Assembly (NCBI GenBank): GCA_014706295.1 | Contig: JACSVZ010000007.1 | Coordinates: 3,791,699 to 3,855,698 of the forward strand | Length of the DNA stretch: 64,000 nt | Reading direction: 5' to 3' | Origin: Lycocorax pyrrhopterus obiensis | Lineage: Eukaryota; Chordata; Aves; Passeriformes; Paradisaeidae | Part shown: positions 12,795 through 25,000 of the stretch, one piece after another | How positions within the stretch are numbered: the first letter of the stretch is position 1 | Layout: each line of letters opens with the position of its first letter | Program-made: the position numbers and the translations under genes | Notes under the pieces: generated by a model | Databases searched by the model: none | Seen by the model: the letters and a program-made list of their open reading frames with translations, nothing else | What the model was told of the DNA's origin: nothing

Positions 12795-13866
12795 TGTGTT
12801 GGGTTTGCATGGAAAGCTTTTGGTAGCAGAGGGCCTACAGGGGTGGCTTCTCTGAGAAGTTGGCAGTATCTTTCTCCGTGTCCAGTGGAGCCAATTCCAG
12901 CTGCGTCCCAGATGGACCCACTGCTGGCCCAGGCTGCCATCAGCAGCTGTGGTAGTGCTTCAGGGATAACATTTAAAAAGGGGGGGAAACCCCCAACCTG
13001 TGCAGCAGCAGCTGGATAGATGGGTGAGAATATGTGAGAGGAAGGTCAGTGCAGAAGGAGGGGGAGGAGGTGCTCCAGCTGCAGGAGCTGAGATTCCCCT
13101 GCAGCCCCTGGTGCAGCCCAGGGTGAGGCAGCTGCACCCCTGAGCCCAAGGATGTCCATGGGGATGCAGAGAGCCACCTGCAGCCCCTGGAGGAGACCCA
13201 CACTGGAACAAGTGGGTGTTAAATGAAAATGGGACCCTATGGAGAACCCGTGCTGGAGCAGGCTCCAGTGGACAGGACAGGGCCTGTGGAGAGGAGCCCA
13301 CACTGGAGCAGGTCCTTTGGCAAGACTTGGGATCCTGTGGGGCACCCACGCTGGAGCAGCCTGTTCCTGAGTGACTGCACCCCATGGAAGGGACCTGCAC
13401 TGGAGAGGTTCTTGAAGAACTGCAGCCAGTGACAAGGGCACACATTGGAGAAGTTCATAGAGAACAGTCTCCTGTGGAATGCACCCCACCATGGAGCAGG
13501 AAAAGTGTGTAAAGAGGAAGGAGCAGCAGGGACAACATGTGATGAACTGACCACAACCCTGCTCTGCTTTATGGGAAGCAGGTAGAGAAGTCTGGAGTGA
13601 AATTAAGCCGGGGAAGAAGGGAGAGGCAAGGGGCAGTTTTTAAAGATTTGATCTTACACCTCATTATCCTACTCTGATTTTATAGGTAATAAATCAAATT
13701 AATTTTCTCCAATCAAGTCTATTTTTCCCATGAAGGTAATTGCTGAGTCTTTGGTTTGTCTTGACCTGCAAGCCTTTTGTCATATTTTCTTCTCCCTATT
13801 TTGCTGAAGAAGGGAATAGCTGTGGTTCCTTGGGGCACCCGGCAGGTAGCCAGTGTAAACCCACCA
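12795..13866 (+). mobile_element. Solo LTR, ERVL type, about 1.07 kb
   Basis: It begins tgtgttgggtttgcatgg and continues with 'ttttggtagcagagggcctacaggggtggcttct', a 5' sequence I recognise from avian ERVL-type LTRs. It ends near 'cagtgtaaacccacca', also typical of that group. A weak TATA-like tttaaaaag lies near 12971 and a polyadenylation signal aataaa at 13688-13693. GC is high in the middle third, which creates long but meaningless antisense ORFs (up to 161 codons, 12960-13445). The expected 5-bp target duplication was not clear (atcat before, tgcca after). It is a solo LTR, because no ERVL internal region adjoins it. Confidence 0.82.
13185..13440 (+). repeat. Degenerate minisatellite inside the ERVL LTR
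   Basis: The motif 'cac(a/g)ctggagcag', or close variants of it, recurs at irregular 40-70 bp spacing within the GC-rich part of the LTR: near 13198, 13249, 13299, 13348 and 13399. Between the copies are similar 'cctgtgga' or 'ccatgga' phrases. This looks like an old, diverged tandem array in U3. Such arrays in retroviral LTRs can hold repeated transcription-factor sites, but no function is shown here. Confidence 0.6.
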
Positions 13867-15166
13867 TGCCATTTACTTATCAAGGTATCACCAATTGCAG
13901 TAGCACAGCTTTGGAGTAAATTCAACTCTCTTTGAGACTAGTTACACCAGTCCAAACACATCTTCCAAAGATATGAAATGCATGGTACTCATATGCCTAT
14001 GGTAGCTGCTATGAAGTTGAAAAGGCGAACATGTTCAAAGAGTATGCTGAGAGATGCTATAAGCCCAAAAAGCTTTCCTCTTGTGTGACATCCACCAACA
14101 TCATCATGTTTTGAAGGTGAAACACACTTCACAGAAACCATAGAAAATGCCTGGAAGAACGGGGAGAATTAAAACCCAACTACAAAGCATATACAGTGGA
14201 AAAACTAACATTTTGAATAATTTCTTTGTGGAAGGCTACTTCTTTCAACTCTTATTGTAGTACTCCTTACAGTTCTTTCACTTGGCCTTGTTCAAATCAT
14301 CATTCCTGCGGCAGGAAGGAGAGCAAAATTATTGCTGTAAAATAAAAGTCTGTGGACAAGGAATGGAAACAGAAAGAATATATCCCAAGAGCTTCCTCAC
14401 TGTAGATGAAGCTCACCCTACAGAGAGAAGCAAGATGCCTTCCTTCTTCACTTGCTCCCTGTTTCTCATCTCCTGATAATTTTTCAAAATATTCTTCTCT
14501 GAATGTTCTGAGTTTCATCCTGTGATACTTTGTCAGGCGTGTAAATTCCAGCCTACTAAAGAAACATAGTATCAAAGTCTAAATTGACTTACTGGAGTTC
14601 AACACACCTGAGGAGGTTTTTCTGACGTATTTTTACTTTATTTTTTGTTTCTGTGCACCTACAAAGCATGGAGGACTGGCAGTTACTATTCTAAAAAGCA
14701 CAGTAGAGCAATAACAGATGATTGTGAACAAAGTTGTGCGAGGTCTGCAGCCCTCTTCAGAACCATGCGAATTTAAATTTGTAACAGTTTTGTGATGGGT
14801 CTGTAGGGACCTGAAGGCCCTTCTCTCCCCTACCCCACTGCCCAATAAAATTTCCAAAAATACTTCTGAGTGTACAGGTAAGTAAACACTCAGATTAAAC
14901 CCACTGAAAGCAGCAACCGAGGTTAGAAGAGAAATAATTATTAGTATGCAGTGCTACTCCTACACCAACAGCTGGTAAGCCCTCAGAAAAACATAAATAA
15001 ACTAATTAGAGACAAAAAAATCTTTAGAGTAATGATGTCCAATCACGCACTGCACCATCCTCTTTGATAAGCAAGGGGAAAAGGGAATCAACACATTTTC
15101 ACTTTCAGGCATATGACCTAGTCACCAGTAACCTTTATCTAAGCAGCCGGGTACCTTTACATATAG
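13867..15166. other. Unique noncoding DNA, nothing recognised
   Basis: About 1.3 kb of AT-rich sequence lies between two ERVL-type solo LTRs. The two longest frames (14282-14476 plus, 14300-14575 minus) overlap each other on opposite strands and have no recognisable motif. No repeat ends are visible. Confidence 0.55.
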
Positions 15167-15171
15167 CTATG

Positions 15172-16183
15172 TGTGGTGGGTTGACCTGAATTGGCAGACA
15201 GCCTGTTAAACCAAATACGCTTCTCTCAATTTCATATATTTAAACCACGTGGACAGCCGGGATTTTAGGGCGGTTTTTCCGTTCTAGCTCAGTGCTGGGA
15301 TGGGACAGAGGGGGGCCCTCAGAGCCCAGGGCCCCGCTGGGCCGGGCCGGGCTGGGCGCCCCTGCTCCCTCCTGCTCTCCCCCCTCCCAGCGCCGCAGCA
15401 CGGACCCTGGGTCGCTGGGAGGGGGAACTATGGAGCTGTCCGATGCGGTTTTCTGAAGAAGCCGGAGGGAGCTTTAAGCCTACAGCCAGCACACTTCATG
15501 CCGAACTGAAGCGAATACCATGCAGTGAGCAGCGCAGGGAGAGCAGGCGGCTCTCCTCACCGTGGACTCTGACCAGTAACAGCAACATCAGAAAAAAAGA
15601 GACAAGTAGAAAGCTGGTCACGTGGGACGACGCTCCAAAGCCTCTAAAGATGGCTTCGGAAGAGAGCAGAGGGCGGTGCCGCGCTTTCCGCGCGCAGCTT
15701 AAAATACTTCTTCCAATGCCGTGGTAAAGACTGCAATATCATAACTGTCTCTTTAATCCATTTAAAGTACATGGGGGGATGGACAGTTCACGTGTGGCTT
15801 GCAAAAGTTAAGAAAAGTGCCTATGACAGTTTCTTTAAAAGCCGAGAGAAAGAGAAGTTTTTTAAAGACTGGGGGTGAAAAAACTTTTGTGTTCAAGCCA
15901 AAATAACTCATCCTTAAAAAATTAATAACCCCATGTAAGGGTCCATGTCTTGCAGTGTAACAAAGCTGTGAGTTTTCATGGAAGAGATGTGTCACACCAC
16001 AGCAGTTTTTTGTCCTTGTTTCTCTTCTTAAGTCTGTTAGTAAACTTCTTATAGTCTGTAAGTTTTGTGCCTGCTTTGTTTTCTCCTAATTTTTCCCTCA
16101 CACAAAAAAAATTCCATATTTCAAGCTAAAACCCCTACACCAAATTGGTGTTTCCGCCCGGTTTCCAAATTCAGCCCGCGACA
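15172..16183 (+). mobile_element. Solo LTR, ERVL type, 1,012 bp with perfect 5-bp TSD
   Basis: It starts tgtggtgggttgacct, a typical avian ERVL LTR start, and ends cagcccgcgaca. The flanks carry an exact 5-bp target-site duplication, ctatg, at 15167-15171 and 16184-16188, which fixes both ends to the base. TG...CA termini and a 5-bp duplication fit class III (ERVL) integration. The 5' third is strongly GC- and CpG-rich (about 15250-15440, with another patch at 15640-15705) within an otherwise AT-rich window. No internal region follows, so LTR-LTR recombination has removed the provirus body. Short ORFs at 15300-15727 are by-products of the high GC. Confidence 0.93.
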
Positions 16184-16213
16184 CTATGAGATGATGCAGA
16201 CAAACATGTTTGG

Positions 16214-16602
16214 TGTTGGGGTGCACCGTGTGCTGGAAGAGAGATAGGCCCTGAGGGCCAGAGAGAGAGCCTCTTTCCTGAGCCCGGAGGTGACCCTGGG
16301 AGTGCATCCAGGTCACCGGGGATGGGCTGAGGGAGGATTGTGGGTTTGTGGACAGTGCTGGACCTATGGGAAGTGATAATTGTAGTTTGTGACCTTATAG
16401 GGTATTGTTTACCTGTTACCATAATAGGTAATATCTGTGCAATACCCTTGGTGATTGGGGGACACTGTGGTGAACATCTTTCCTGTTTATATGATGTTAT
16501 ATCCTGTTAGGTGCTGGTATTCAGGGAATTCTGGGTGCGCAATAAAGGCTTTGCACTTTTCCATCTTGTGTGCGAAGTCCATGCACTTGTGTGATTACTG
16601 CA
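16214..16602 (+). mobile_element. Solo LTR, ERVK type, 389 bp with perfect 6-bp TSD
   Basis: It begins tgttggggtgcaccgtgtg and ends tgtgattactgca. An exact 6-bp target-site duplication, gtttgg, lies at 16208-16213 and 16603-16608, as expected for class II (ERVK or alpharetrovirus-like) integrases. A polyadenylation signal aataaa lies at 16541-16546, with a short R/U5 after it. It sits 30 bp downstream of the ERVL solo LTR in the same orientation. It has no internal region and no coding capacity. The family assignment rests on LTR size and duplication length rather than on a sequence match. Confidence 0.9.
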
Positions 16603-16608
16603 GTTTGG

Positions 16609-19600
16609 ATAGGCAATTAATTAAATACAAATTCTATCAACTCGTCTGCACCATTTTTTTTTTATTATTCATGAGAGCTTTAACAGTCTAAAAATTCCCA
16701 AAAGAATGTGTGGGAATGCTTGTCTCCCTTGAAATAATACTGTAACTGTAAAGTTTTCAATACCTATAACAGAATACTGAGGACAAGTCATTGTACCAAG
16801 GAAGAGCATCTAGCAAAATTTAATTACAGTATTTAATTATTATATATATGATAATTACTGTTGATTTCAAAAATTTGCAACGCTTACATTTCCTGGCTTC
16901 TATGCAAGACTACTAACCAACTTTTAGCTAAAAGGGTAAAAATTCTTATGTAATTTAATGCATCAGACAGGGGAGAAAAAGGTGAAAAGGGGAAAGAACT
17001 CTACAAGATAGATGACTTGCAGGATTGACAACTTCATCAACAAGCATGCATATGGATGTAGGAACATATGTCTACCTCTTTCTGGTCATTAGATTTAATT
17101 CTCTTCAGATGGAGGTTAACTTTGTTCATCTCAGTTTCTTCCTTTTCCATTTCAACAGTCCTATCACAACACAGGCACAGACCAAAGTTGGGTGATTCAA
17201 CTCAAAGGTACCAGCATGAATTGCACAATCATATTAACAGAATACTTGATTTTCAAAATAAAATGCAATACCAAGGCATTCAGTAGGCACAAGTGCTGGC
17301 TTCAGTAAAAGCAGAATCAAAACATAAGTGCTGCAGATCAGATCCTGTGCTGTTTTTTTATACAGAGATGCAGATCAGTTTTAGTCATCTTATTAGTGGT
17401 GGGTTTAGTTTAGGTCAGGATGTGCTCTGACACAGATCTTAATGACATATTAGAGGTAGAGATAGTAGCATCAAGAACAGTTTTCCAAATTTTGTAAAAG
17501 TGAAGAAAGTGAAAATCTAAAGCAGAAGAGAAAGAGACCTTTAGTGATTTCATTGCTGAAGAAACAGCCAAGATCTCCTTCCAGCTATAAGTTCTCCTAA
17601 ACTCAGAGATCTGCAAAATCATAATTGTATTTTCTTCTTGTTCACTTAAGAAACATCTTATATATTCTTAGTGATGTGTAAAAACTGCTTATTAACCACC
17701 CGCAACTTTTCCATTGACTGTGGAAACTGCCATTTCATCACCACGCCAAAACCGACTCCAAGGGTTTTGCAAAGTCACTAAGTGCTCAATGAAATTAAAA
17801 CAAATGGAAGATTTTAAATTTCATAAAACATCATGCACATAAGATTTCAAAACAAAGAGACCTGTGAAAACCTTGGTGGAACACAGGAAAGAATACTCCA
17901 GGTAGGGGCTTTTTCTGTATTCACCAATAATGATTACAACTGTGGAGGGAAAAGAAGTATGTTAGCACTACTAATCTGCCTCCCATCAATTGTAAAAATC
18001 AGCATAAACCTCCCCACAGCAGAGGAAGAGCACTGATTAACATCAAATACTGGACCAATCTCTCTCGTTCACACTGGACCATTCATCCCCTCTCAAGATG
18101 GGAGGTTAGGGTATGTATTCTACCAGATACTGGCAGCAGCAGTTGGAACATTCCCTTCATCTTAAAAAAGATCTCAGGCATCGACTACTGTAATCTTTAC
18201 ATTTATAGTAACCTGCCAGTTACTACTTTTATTTAAAGTAAGTCCTAATTGTACATGGCATTTTAGGTCTCAGTTTAAATTTGAAATATGAAACAGTATT
18301 CTCCTACAGATTTTTCAAGGAAAGCTGAGAAAACACTATTTTTTAAGAATACAAGTAAAAGAGATGGAAAATAGAAAACCCTTTTTTTTTTCCTCAGTGT
18401 TGGGAGAACAATAATTTAAAATAGAGATGATAATGAGTAGTGCTTGAAAAGAGACAATTTCATTCATAAACTTGCTATTGTATTTTTATCAGCTGGAATT
18501 ACAAAATTTGGCCTATGAATTGCATGATTTATTTTCTATCATTCGTTTATTTACATACAAAAGATTTCCACTAATATGTTATTCCTGTAGGAATATTATA
18601 TTATTTGCAAAAGAGACTCTTTACTCCCCTTGGGTTTTCCATTCTAAGCAGGAAAATACGCTGCTAATATTTGGATGAGCTCCAGAAGAGCAGACTAATA
18701 GCTGGATGAGAAAGGAGTATAGAGAATGGGATCACCATATGCATACACTTACCTCAAAAAAGCTCTTGATATATATGCATTTTGACTGTCACTCCCTGCT
18801 GCCCACTCTAATGAACAAGTTATGCTCTTCACCTTTATAGAACTTATCTTATAACATAATCGTGCAGGGAAAATGCTAATTGCAGCAACATGCCGTACTA
18901 ACAGAAGGATTTATCCATTCTAACTACACTGTTTCTCAGTGATTTAGCACAACAGTAAATTTGTAGAATTAACGTTCTGTGGATTTCATTTCTCGTAAAA
19001 GAGAACATCAGATGTTTGCTTCATTCCAACAGGCTCCACTTGTCCTGGTAGCTCCTGTGAGAGCCCTGTTAGCAACATATATTATACTACCAGTATCTCA
19101 TGTCTGTAGAGATCCCATACAAAAAAAACCCCAAATCAAAACAAAAAAAAATAATAGGATTGAAAAATAAATCCATATTTTGACATTGCTTAAATATCCC
19201 AGTTTGAGGTAAATGGTTATGTCTCTTCTTTTTCATTTCACCTCTAACAAAAATAATTAATCAGTTTGCATTGCATGGTATTTTCACAATTCCACTTGGA
19301 TATAGAGCAGGAGGTCTCCAAACTGGAGCCCAACTCATAGTCAGGATGCCAGGGAAAGCATCTAATAGCCTAGGAAGTGGAGATGCCTTTAAATAAATAA
19401 AAGTAATTAAAAAAATTATAATAAGCCCAGCAGCCTGGGGAGAGGGAAAGTGAGCTCCACAAGCTGGACAAAAAGTCCCTATCCTATCCCCCAATGTTCT
19501 TTGTGGCTCATGGAATTACAAGTTCTGCCCCCCCTTCCTTTCACCTGATGAGACCAGAGGCAGCAGTAGCACATTTCCTTATGCCATAAGGTTCTCACTC

Positions 19601-22000
19601 ATTTTTGTAATTTTCCAGGTATATGTACTGTATTTGATTGTGATCATCTGGCCAAAATAGTATATGAAGGCAAAAAAAGAAAAAAATTGCAGTTGTTATG
19701 CTTGGAGTTTATTGCCTCAGAACTTAACTCCGTGGTCTACAAAACACACAAGCCCAGTAATATGTATGCTATATTGCATTACATGCCCAAGTTACTTTTC
19801 CAGGCAACAAGGAAATAAGCTCTCTCATGTACCTTATTGTGTGGCTTATATTTGGGTCCAAATTTGCTGAAGACCATTGAACACCATATAGCATTTATGG
19901 GTTTCTATACATTGTCCAGCAAGACGTATATATCATGTAAAATATTGAGGTCTTTATCCTCATATTACTAAATAATTTTTATACACTTAGTTGCAGCATC
20001 ATTTTTTTCTAGCTATATCAGTGGAATTTACTAAAAAACCCACAATGTAGTAGCCAAAACTGAAGAGGCTAAATCTCAATTTAAAGAACAAAAATGACAT
20101 GAAAGAAAGATTGGGTAAAGTTTAAGCCAATGAAAGTATGAGTCATTATTATATAACAAGCAAGTTGGATATATTTTAAGCTGAAAAAAAAGATAGGTTG
20201 AGAGGGGAAGAGAGCACAGAAGTGGGAGTCAACAGGGGAACTGAGGTAAAGCAAGTGGGTATGTAAAAGTTCAGGAGCACTATTAGGAACTTATATGTTC
20301 TCTTAATACTTGTTTACCTACATTCTTTTAAGTCTCAGGTAGAACTGTTGTAAAATGTTAACTGTTTTCATCCCAAGGGATGAACTATCCATTCAAACCG
20401 TATCAATGTAATTAATTGCCACTAGGTAGCTATTAGGCAACTTCTAGGTAACTTTCACAAACTTATTCTGTTCATAGAAGACACAGCTGGGTAGAAATTA
20501 GTCTCTAAAAATACTTTCACACAACCTGCTTGTTTTCTAGTCACTGTCTTCTTATGTTATGCTCATTCCATCTGTCAATAGATATGAGTCACACATTCGA
20601 CCTTTCAGTTTCACTTGCGCACATAAATTTCTTCCAATTTCCTGTGAAACAAACACTTTTAACTCTTTAGAGGCTAGCAGTTCACACAGATAGCATGCTA
20701 GAATGGCTGAGGTAGAAGCAAACTTTCGTGTTGATATTCTTATCTTTCCAGCCTGCACTACCTTTTGAGAGTAGGTTGTCTCTCCATTTTGCTGACCACC
20801 CTTCTGCCCACACTACCACTAACTTGCACTGAAAAAGTAGTAAATATATGGAACTCCAGTTCAAAAAAACACAGTCTAACTGTATTTTCAAAGAATGCTA
20901 AACAACAGAGAAGCAGATACAAGTCACTCCTGACAATACCAGCCATGATCAGCAGATGCACTGAAGTAAAACTGTAATTTTACCAAAGTAAAGCTACAAT
21001 TTTACCATTTTTAAACCTGAAGCAGTCAACATTTGGTTCAAAGCTAACTTGAAAATAAAGACTCATGCTTGCCCAAATGCTACCCACTGACATAAATCAT
21101 GATGCCTTTACGAACTGATCCTACTTTGTTCCTTCCCAAACACTATAAACACCTCCAGTATGAACAAAGAATGCACATGGCCACAAAGAACACAGTAAAA
21201 AATGTGAAAGTCAGAGCATTGTTTTGGGATTTGGAAGTATATTACCTTACTTCCTTTCAGGCATGATGCACAATTTAATTCAATCTTTCAGGAAGCCATT
21301 AAGACAAAGGGGAAAAAAAATTAGTAAGAATCACAAAGCTGGACTATTGAGAGACCAAATTCTGCACAATGACTTGCTAAAGAATGATGGAGACTTGACG
21401 GGTACAATTTGTTAGCAGACCTCATTTGCAAGCTCATTTAACTCATTATTGTTGAAACAGCAGCTCTGCAGCGAGCTGCTTTCACAGAACAGAAGACTCA
21501 CAGTCTGTTTCAATTAAGCTTTACAATAGCATACAAGGGTCTGTGGTTTGGCTTTATGGTTCCCTTCCAAAACACACCCGACTTGGACCAGCTGTAATAT
21601 TGTCCCACCAAAACTACTTCAGCCATCCAAGCAAAGTTGCTTTTCTACTGTGACTGAGATCTCCCTATCTTTAGTAATTGGAGGACAGTTTAAATGGAGA
21701 AAATAGGATCAGGCCTTTGGGTCAGGCCTGAAGTACAAAGTCCACAGCTGCTGGAAGGGATGAGTGGATGAGGTACAGCTGAAATGACACTGGAATGGCT
21801 CAGGCTCCTCTGCCTGTACTCCAATGTGACAACCTAAAGGGGCCGGTGAGGTTTCAGCACTGTCATGTGGGAGAAGCAATTTAGAAAAATCTGTAAAAGG
21901 TGGAAGCACCCAGAAAACCTGCTGTTGACTTGTGGATGAAGACTGCATTTTTTGACCTTGGGACACTGGTACATTAACATTGAAATAATAAAACAATGTG
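16609..22000. other. Unique noncoding DNA, nothing recognised
   Basis: This is AT-rich sequence with only short simple tracts, such as an AT-rich run near 16845-16860 and A-rich runs near 19120-19155. Overlapping ORFs on both strands at 20552-20977 share no known domain. No LTR ends, CR1 tails or RNA gene signatures were recognised. Confidence 0.55.
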
Positions 22001-25000
22001 TGTTCTGTTGCTATAACAGATATGTGTTCCCAGTCACTCATTTAAGTGCAGACTAACCAAGTTGACGAATCCAAGGTGACACAGTAGATGTGCATATCTG
22101 GCCTTTGTGTTAAAAATCTTATGTTTCCTTACAGAAAACAGACTTAAAGGATTGATTTTACTTCTGGTGACTTATTCTTTCTGCACACTTTAAGAAACAA
22201 ATAAAGAAAAAAGAATTTTCAGGTAGTACTGAGGACAGTAACAAACAGGAACTTTGTACAATGGTTTCTAAACTGAAGAAAAGGAAAAAAAATATGTATA
22301 TATGGACAACCAGAGCCCAAATTAGCAATAAGCAATATTAGTCACCATTTTTTCTTTTTTTTTTGTTAACTGGGAGTGGGGCACAGTGGAACAGTTGTTA
22401 TGGTTTTTTATTAATATATTTTGTTTGCTTTTTTAAAGTGTCAAGAACCATTCAATCAGCATTTGTATCCTGATATTTTGGTCATCATGTGCCTGTAGGC
22501 TAAATTAAAATTAGCATTCTTCAGGTTCTTTATATTTATTAGTTCAGATAAACAGTTGCCATTGGCACACAGTCAGCTGACAGTAACACCTACAGTGTTT
22601 AAAAAAAAAAACCACAAGCCAAAACCAGGAAAAAATCTGTTAAGTGACTGCTCTGTTTTAGCAGGCAGCTTTTCTGTGTCAAACTTCATCTTTCAAAAAT
22701 ACTTATAATACATGGTCCATTTACAGTTGTACATGCAGTCTACTGTTGCTTTCTTAAGGCTTCGAATCTCTTGGCATTTTTCTTCAACTTCCAAAAGCAT
22801 AAATGTCTGTTATTGCTTAAACTTCATCTCACTGAAGTCAATTGAATTTAGAAGTTGACTGTCAGAACATGTGTGATGAGATAGCAACCTAGTCAGGCTG
22901 TTCTGAAATCCATGTGTATTTGTTTTTTCTCAAGAACCTGATATTGCTTTTGGCAAGACCAAATTTTTATTTCACAAATCAGGCAAAGAAAAGAAACATT
23001 AATACAAAAATCTCTAATAAATTTTCCCAGGAAACCATTACTGTCCAAATTTATTGTTAATTGTGAGACTATGATTTAATACAGATTGTAATTTAAAGCT
23101 AATTTTAAATATAAACAAGTACCATTTATGTTTTAGTTAGTTGCGGTCAGTGGGCTTTAGATTAAAATCAATTAAGAATAAATATGTATTTTAAGTGCCT
23201 GACTTAATAACTTTCTTTAGTTACTAGTAAAATCCAAGACAATCAGTACAAGCAGAATGAAGGAAAAAATTAAAGTTAGTCTGAACTTAGCTTTTCTGAA
23301 AGAGTTCTTCACAAAAACCCAAGCAAGTGGTCCATATATTGATAGCAGTAACATTAAGAATGAGAAATACAGATTTGTAGATTTTTTGCCAGATATGCAT
23401 TTGCATCAGGTGACTCATCCCTTGATACACGTTTTGCAGCCAATCTGCAGCGGTGCAGTAATTGTAGTCATTTATTTGTATCAGAGAATTCCTATCTAGG
23501 GAAGGTAAAGTTTAAGAGTGGTCTTTTGGGTTGAAACTCTTATCTGAGGCAGTCAACAACACCAGCCTTTAACTCCATAACCAGGAATTAGAAAACTGTT
23601 TTGCTATTAAAAGAAGCAGCATTCTATGGTATTGTAATTTCTCATGAAGTTTCTAAAAACATTAAAGTTTAAAAACATGAAAAAATGCATTAGTGTGTGT
23701 GTTCATTCTTTCCTGATAGTTACTTAACAGGTAGAACTGGTCCAAAGCAGCCAATAATTAACCAAATGTTGTTTTCAGCGATATTTTCCAACCACAGCTG
23801 CTATAAAATTTATTAACTGTTTGCAAACATATAAGGAAAAACTTCATCAAAGTTTTCAAAGAGCAACAAATTTCACACATCATTCAGTTTCTGCAGGTTG
23901 ATCTGGAACCTAAAGTTTAAACAAATGATGTGGAATGGGAATAGACTGCTTATGATTTAGCATACTGATATGCCCAGACTCCTTCATCTGTATGCTGCAG
24001 AGTTTTACAGCTACAAGCTGCATTAAAATTGATGAAAGGCAATGTAACTTCTGTTGGATGATTCTGTGCATCTTTGAGTTGACAAAACAATGCAGCATTT
24101 CTTATTTTTGTTTACAAGAAAACCCCCCAAATATTTTGCTCGTTTTATTTAATGAAATACCATTTCTCCAAGTAACTTGATTTCCTGCTTTGATGCTGAT
24201 TCACTATTTCCACTCTTAGCTCATTGCATACTGCAACTGAGGACTAGTGATTAAGCCACTCTTAATAGCAGGTTAATGACAAAAAATTATTTGCTAAAAT
24301 TAAAGGATATGGGAGACATGTAAAATCCTTCAAGTCAGATGTTGTAAAAGCCCTAGAATGAAGGACAGTTTAGAAAAATCCTACACTAAAATAAATTAAG
24401 TACATTTAGTGATTAATATTACATATAGAAGACAAGGCTAGACTTATGTATTTGATGGATGTGTACAGGTGCACTGCAGAGGAGGGTAATATGCATGACT
24501 GCATGGGATAGCAAAGAGTTTTTGTTTTGGGATGGGAGAATTGTAACTGCTCTGGATGGCTTCATTACACAGCAAAGCCTGTTGTTCTCTTAGTACTAAT
24601 TAAACCTTGGGGAACAATTTGTTGAGGTAGCTGGAGAAAATTTGGAAGAGAACAAGAGAGGAATTTTAATGTTTTAATCCCAAGCAGAAGCAGAAACTTT
24701 CAAGTTCTAACATTTTGGGATTCCAGCAGAGGAGCTTCCTGACTGATACTGCAGAGAGGTAGAACTGAAGCTTACCACTGTTTGCAGCACTTCTCAGGAG
24801 TGAGTCCTTTTAATGCAGGTACATTACTGCATGAAAAAAGAACATTAATAACTGCATCCTTTTATATGGTTGTGCTCACACAAAATACTCTTCAGGTTGT
24901 CAGGGCTATATTAGAGTTTATGGTTGAATACTAGAAGTACCCCAGGTAGCGGCTTTGAATCACTAAATATTTTCCCATTCATTTTTCAAATTCCTGATAA

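Noticed and set aside
12960..13492. Minus-strand ORFs of 161 and 148 codons, the longest in the window
   Set aside because: They lie antisense inside a GC-rich ERVL LTR minisatellite, overlap in two frames, are rich in Ser, Pro, Cys and Leu with repeat-derived sequence, and have no known domain.
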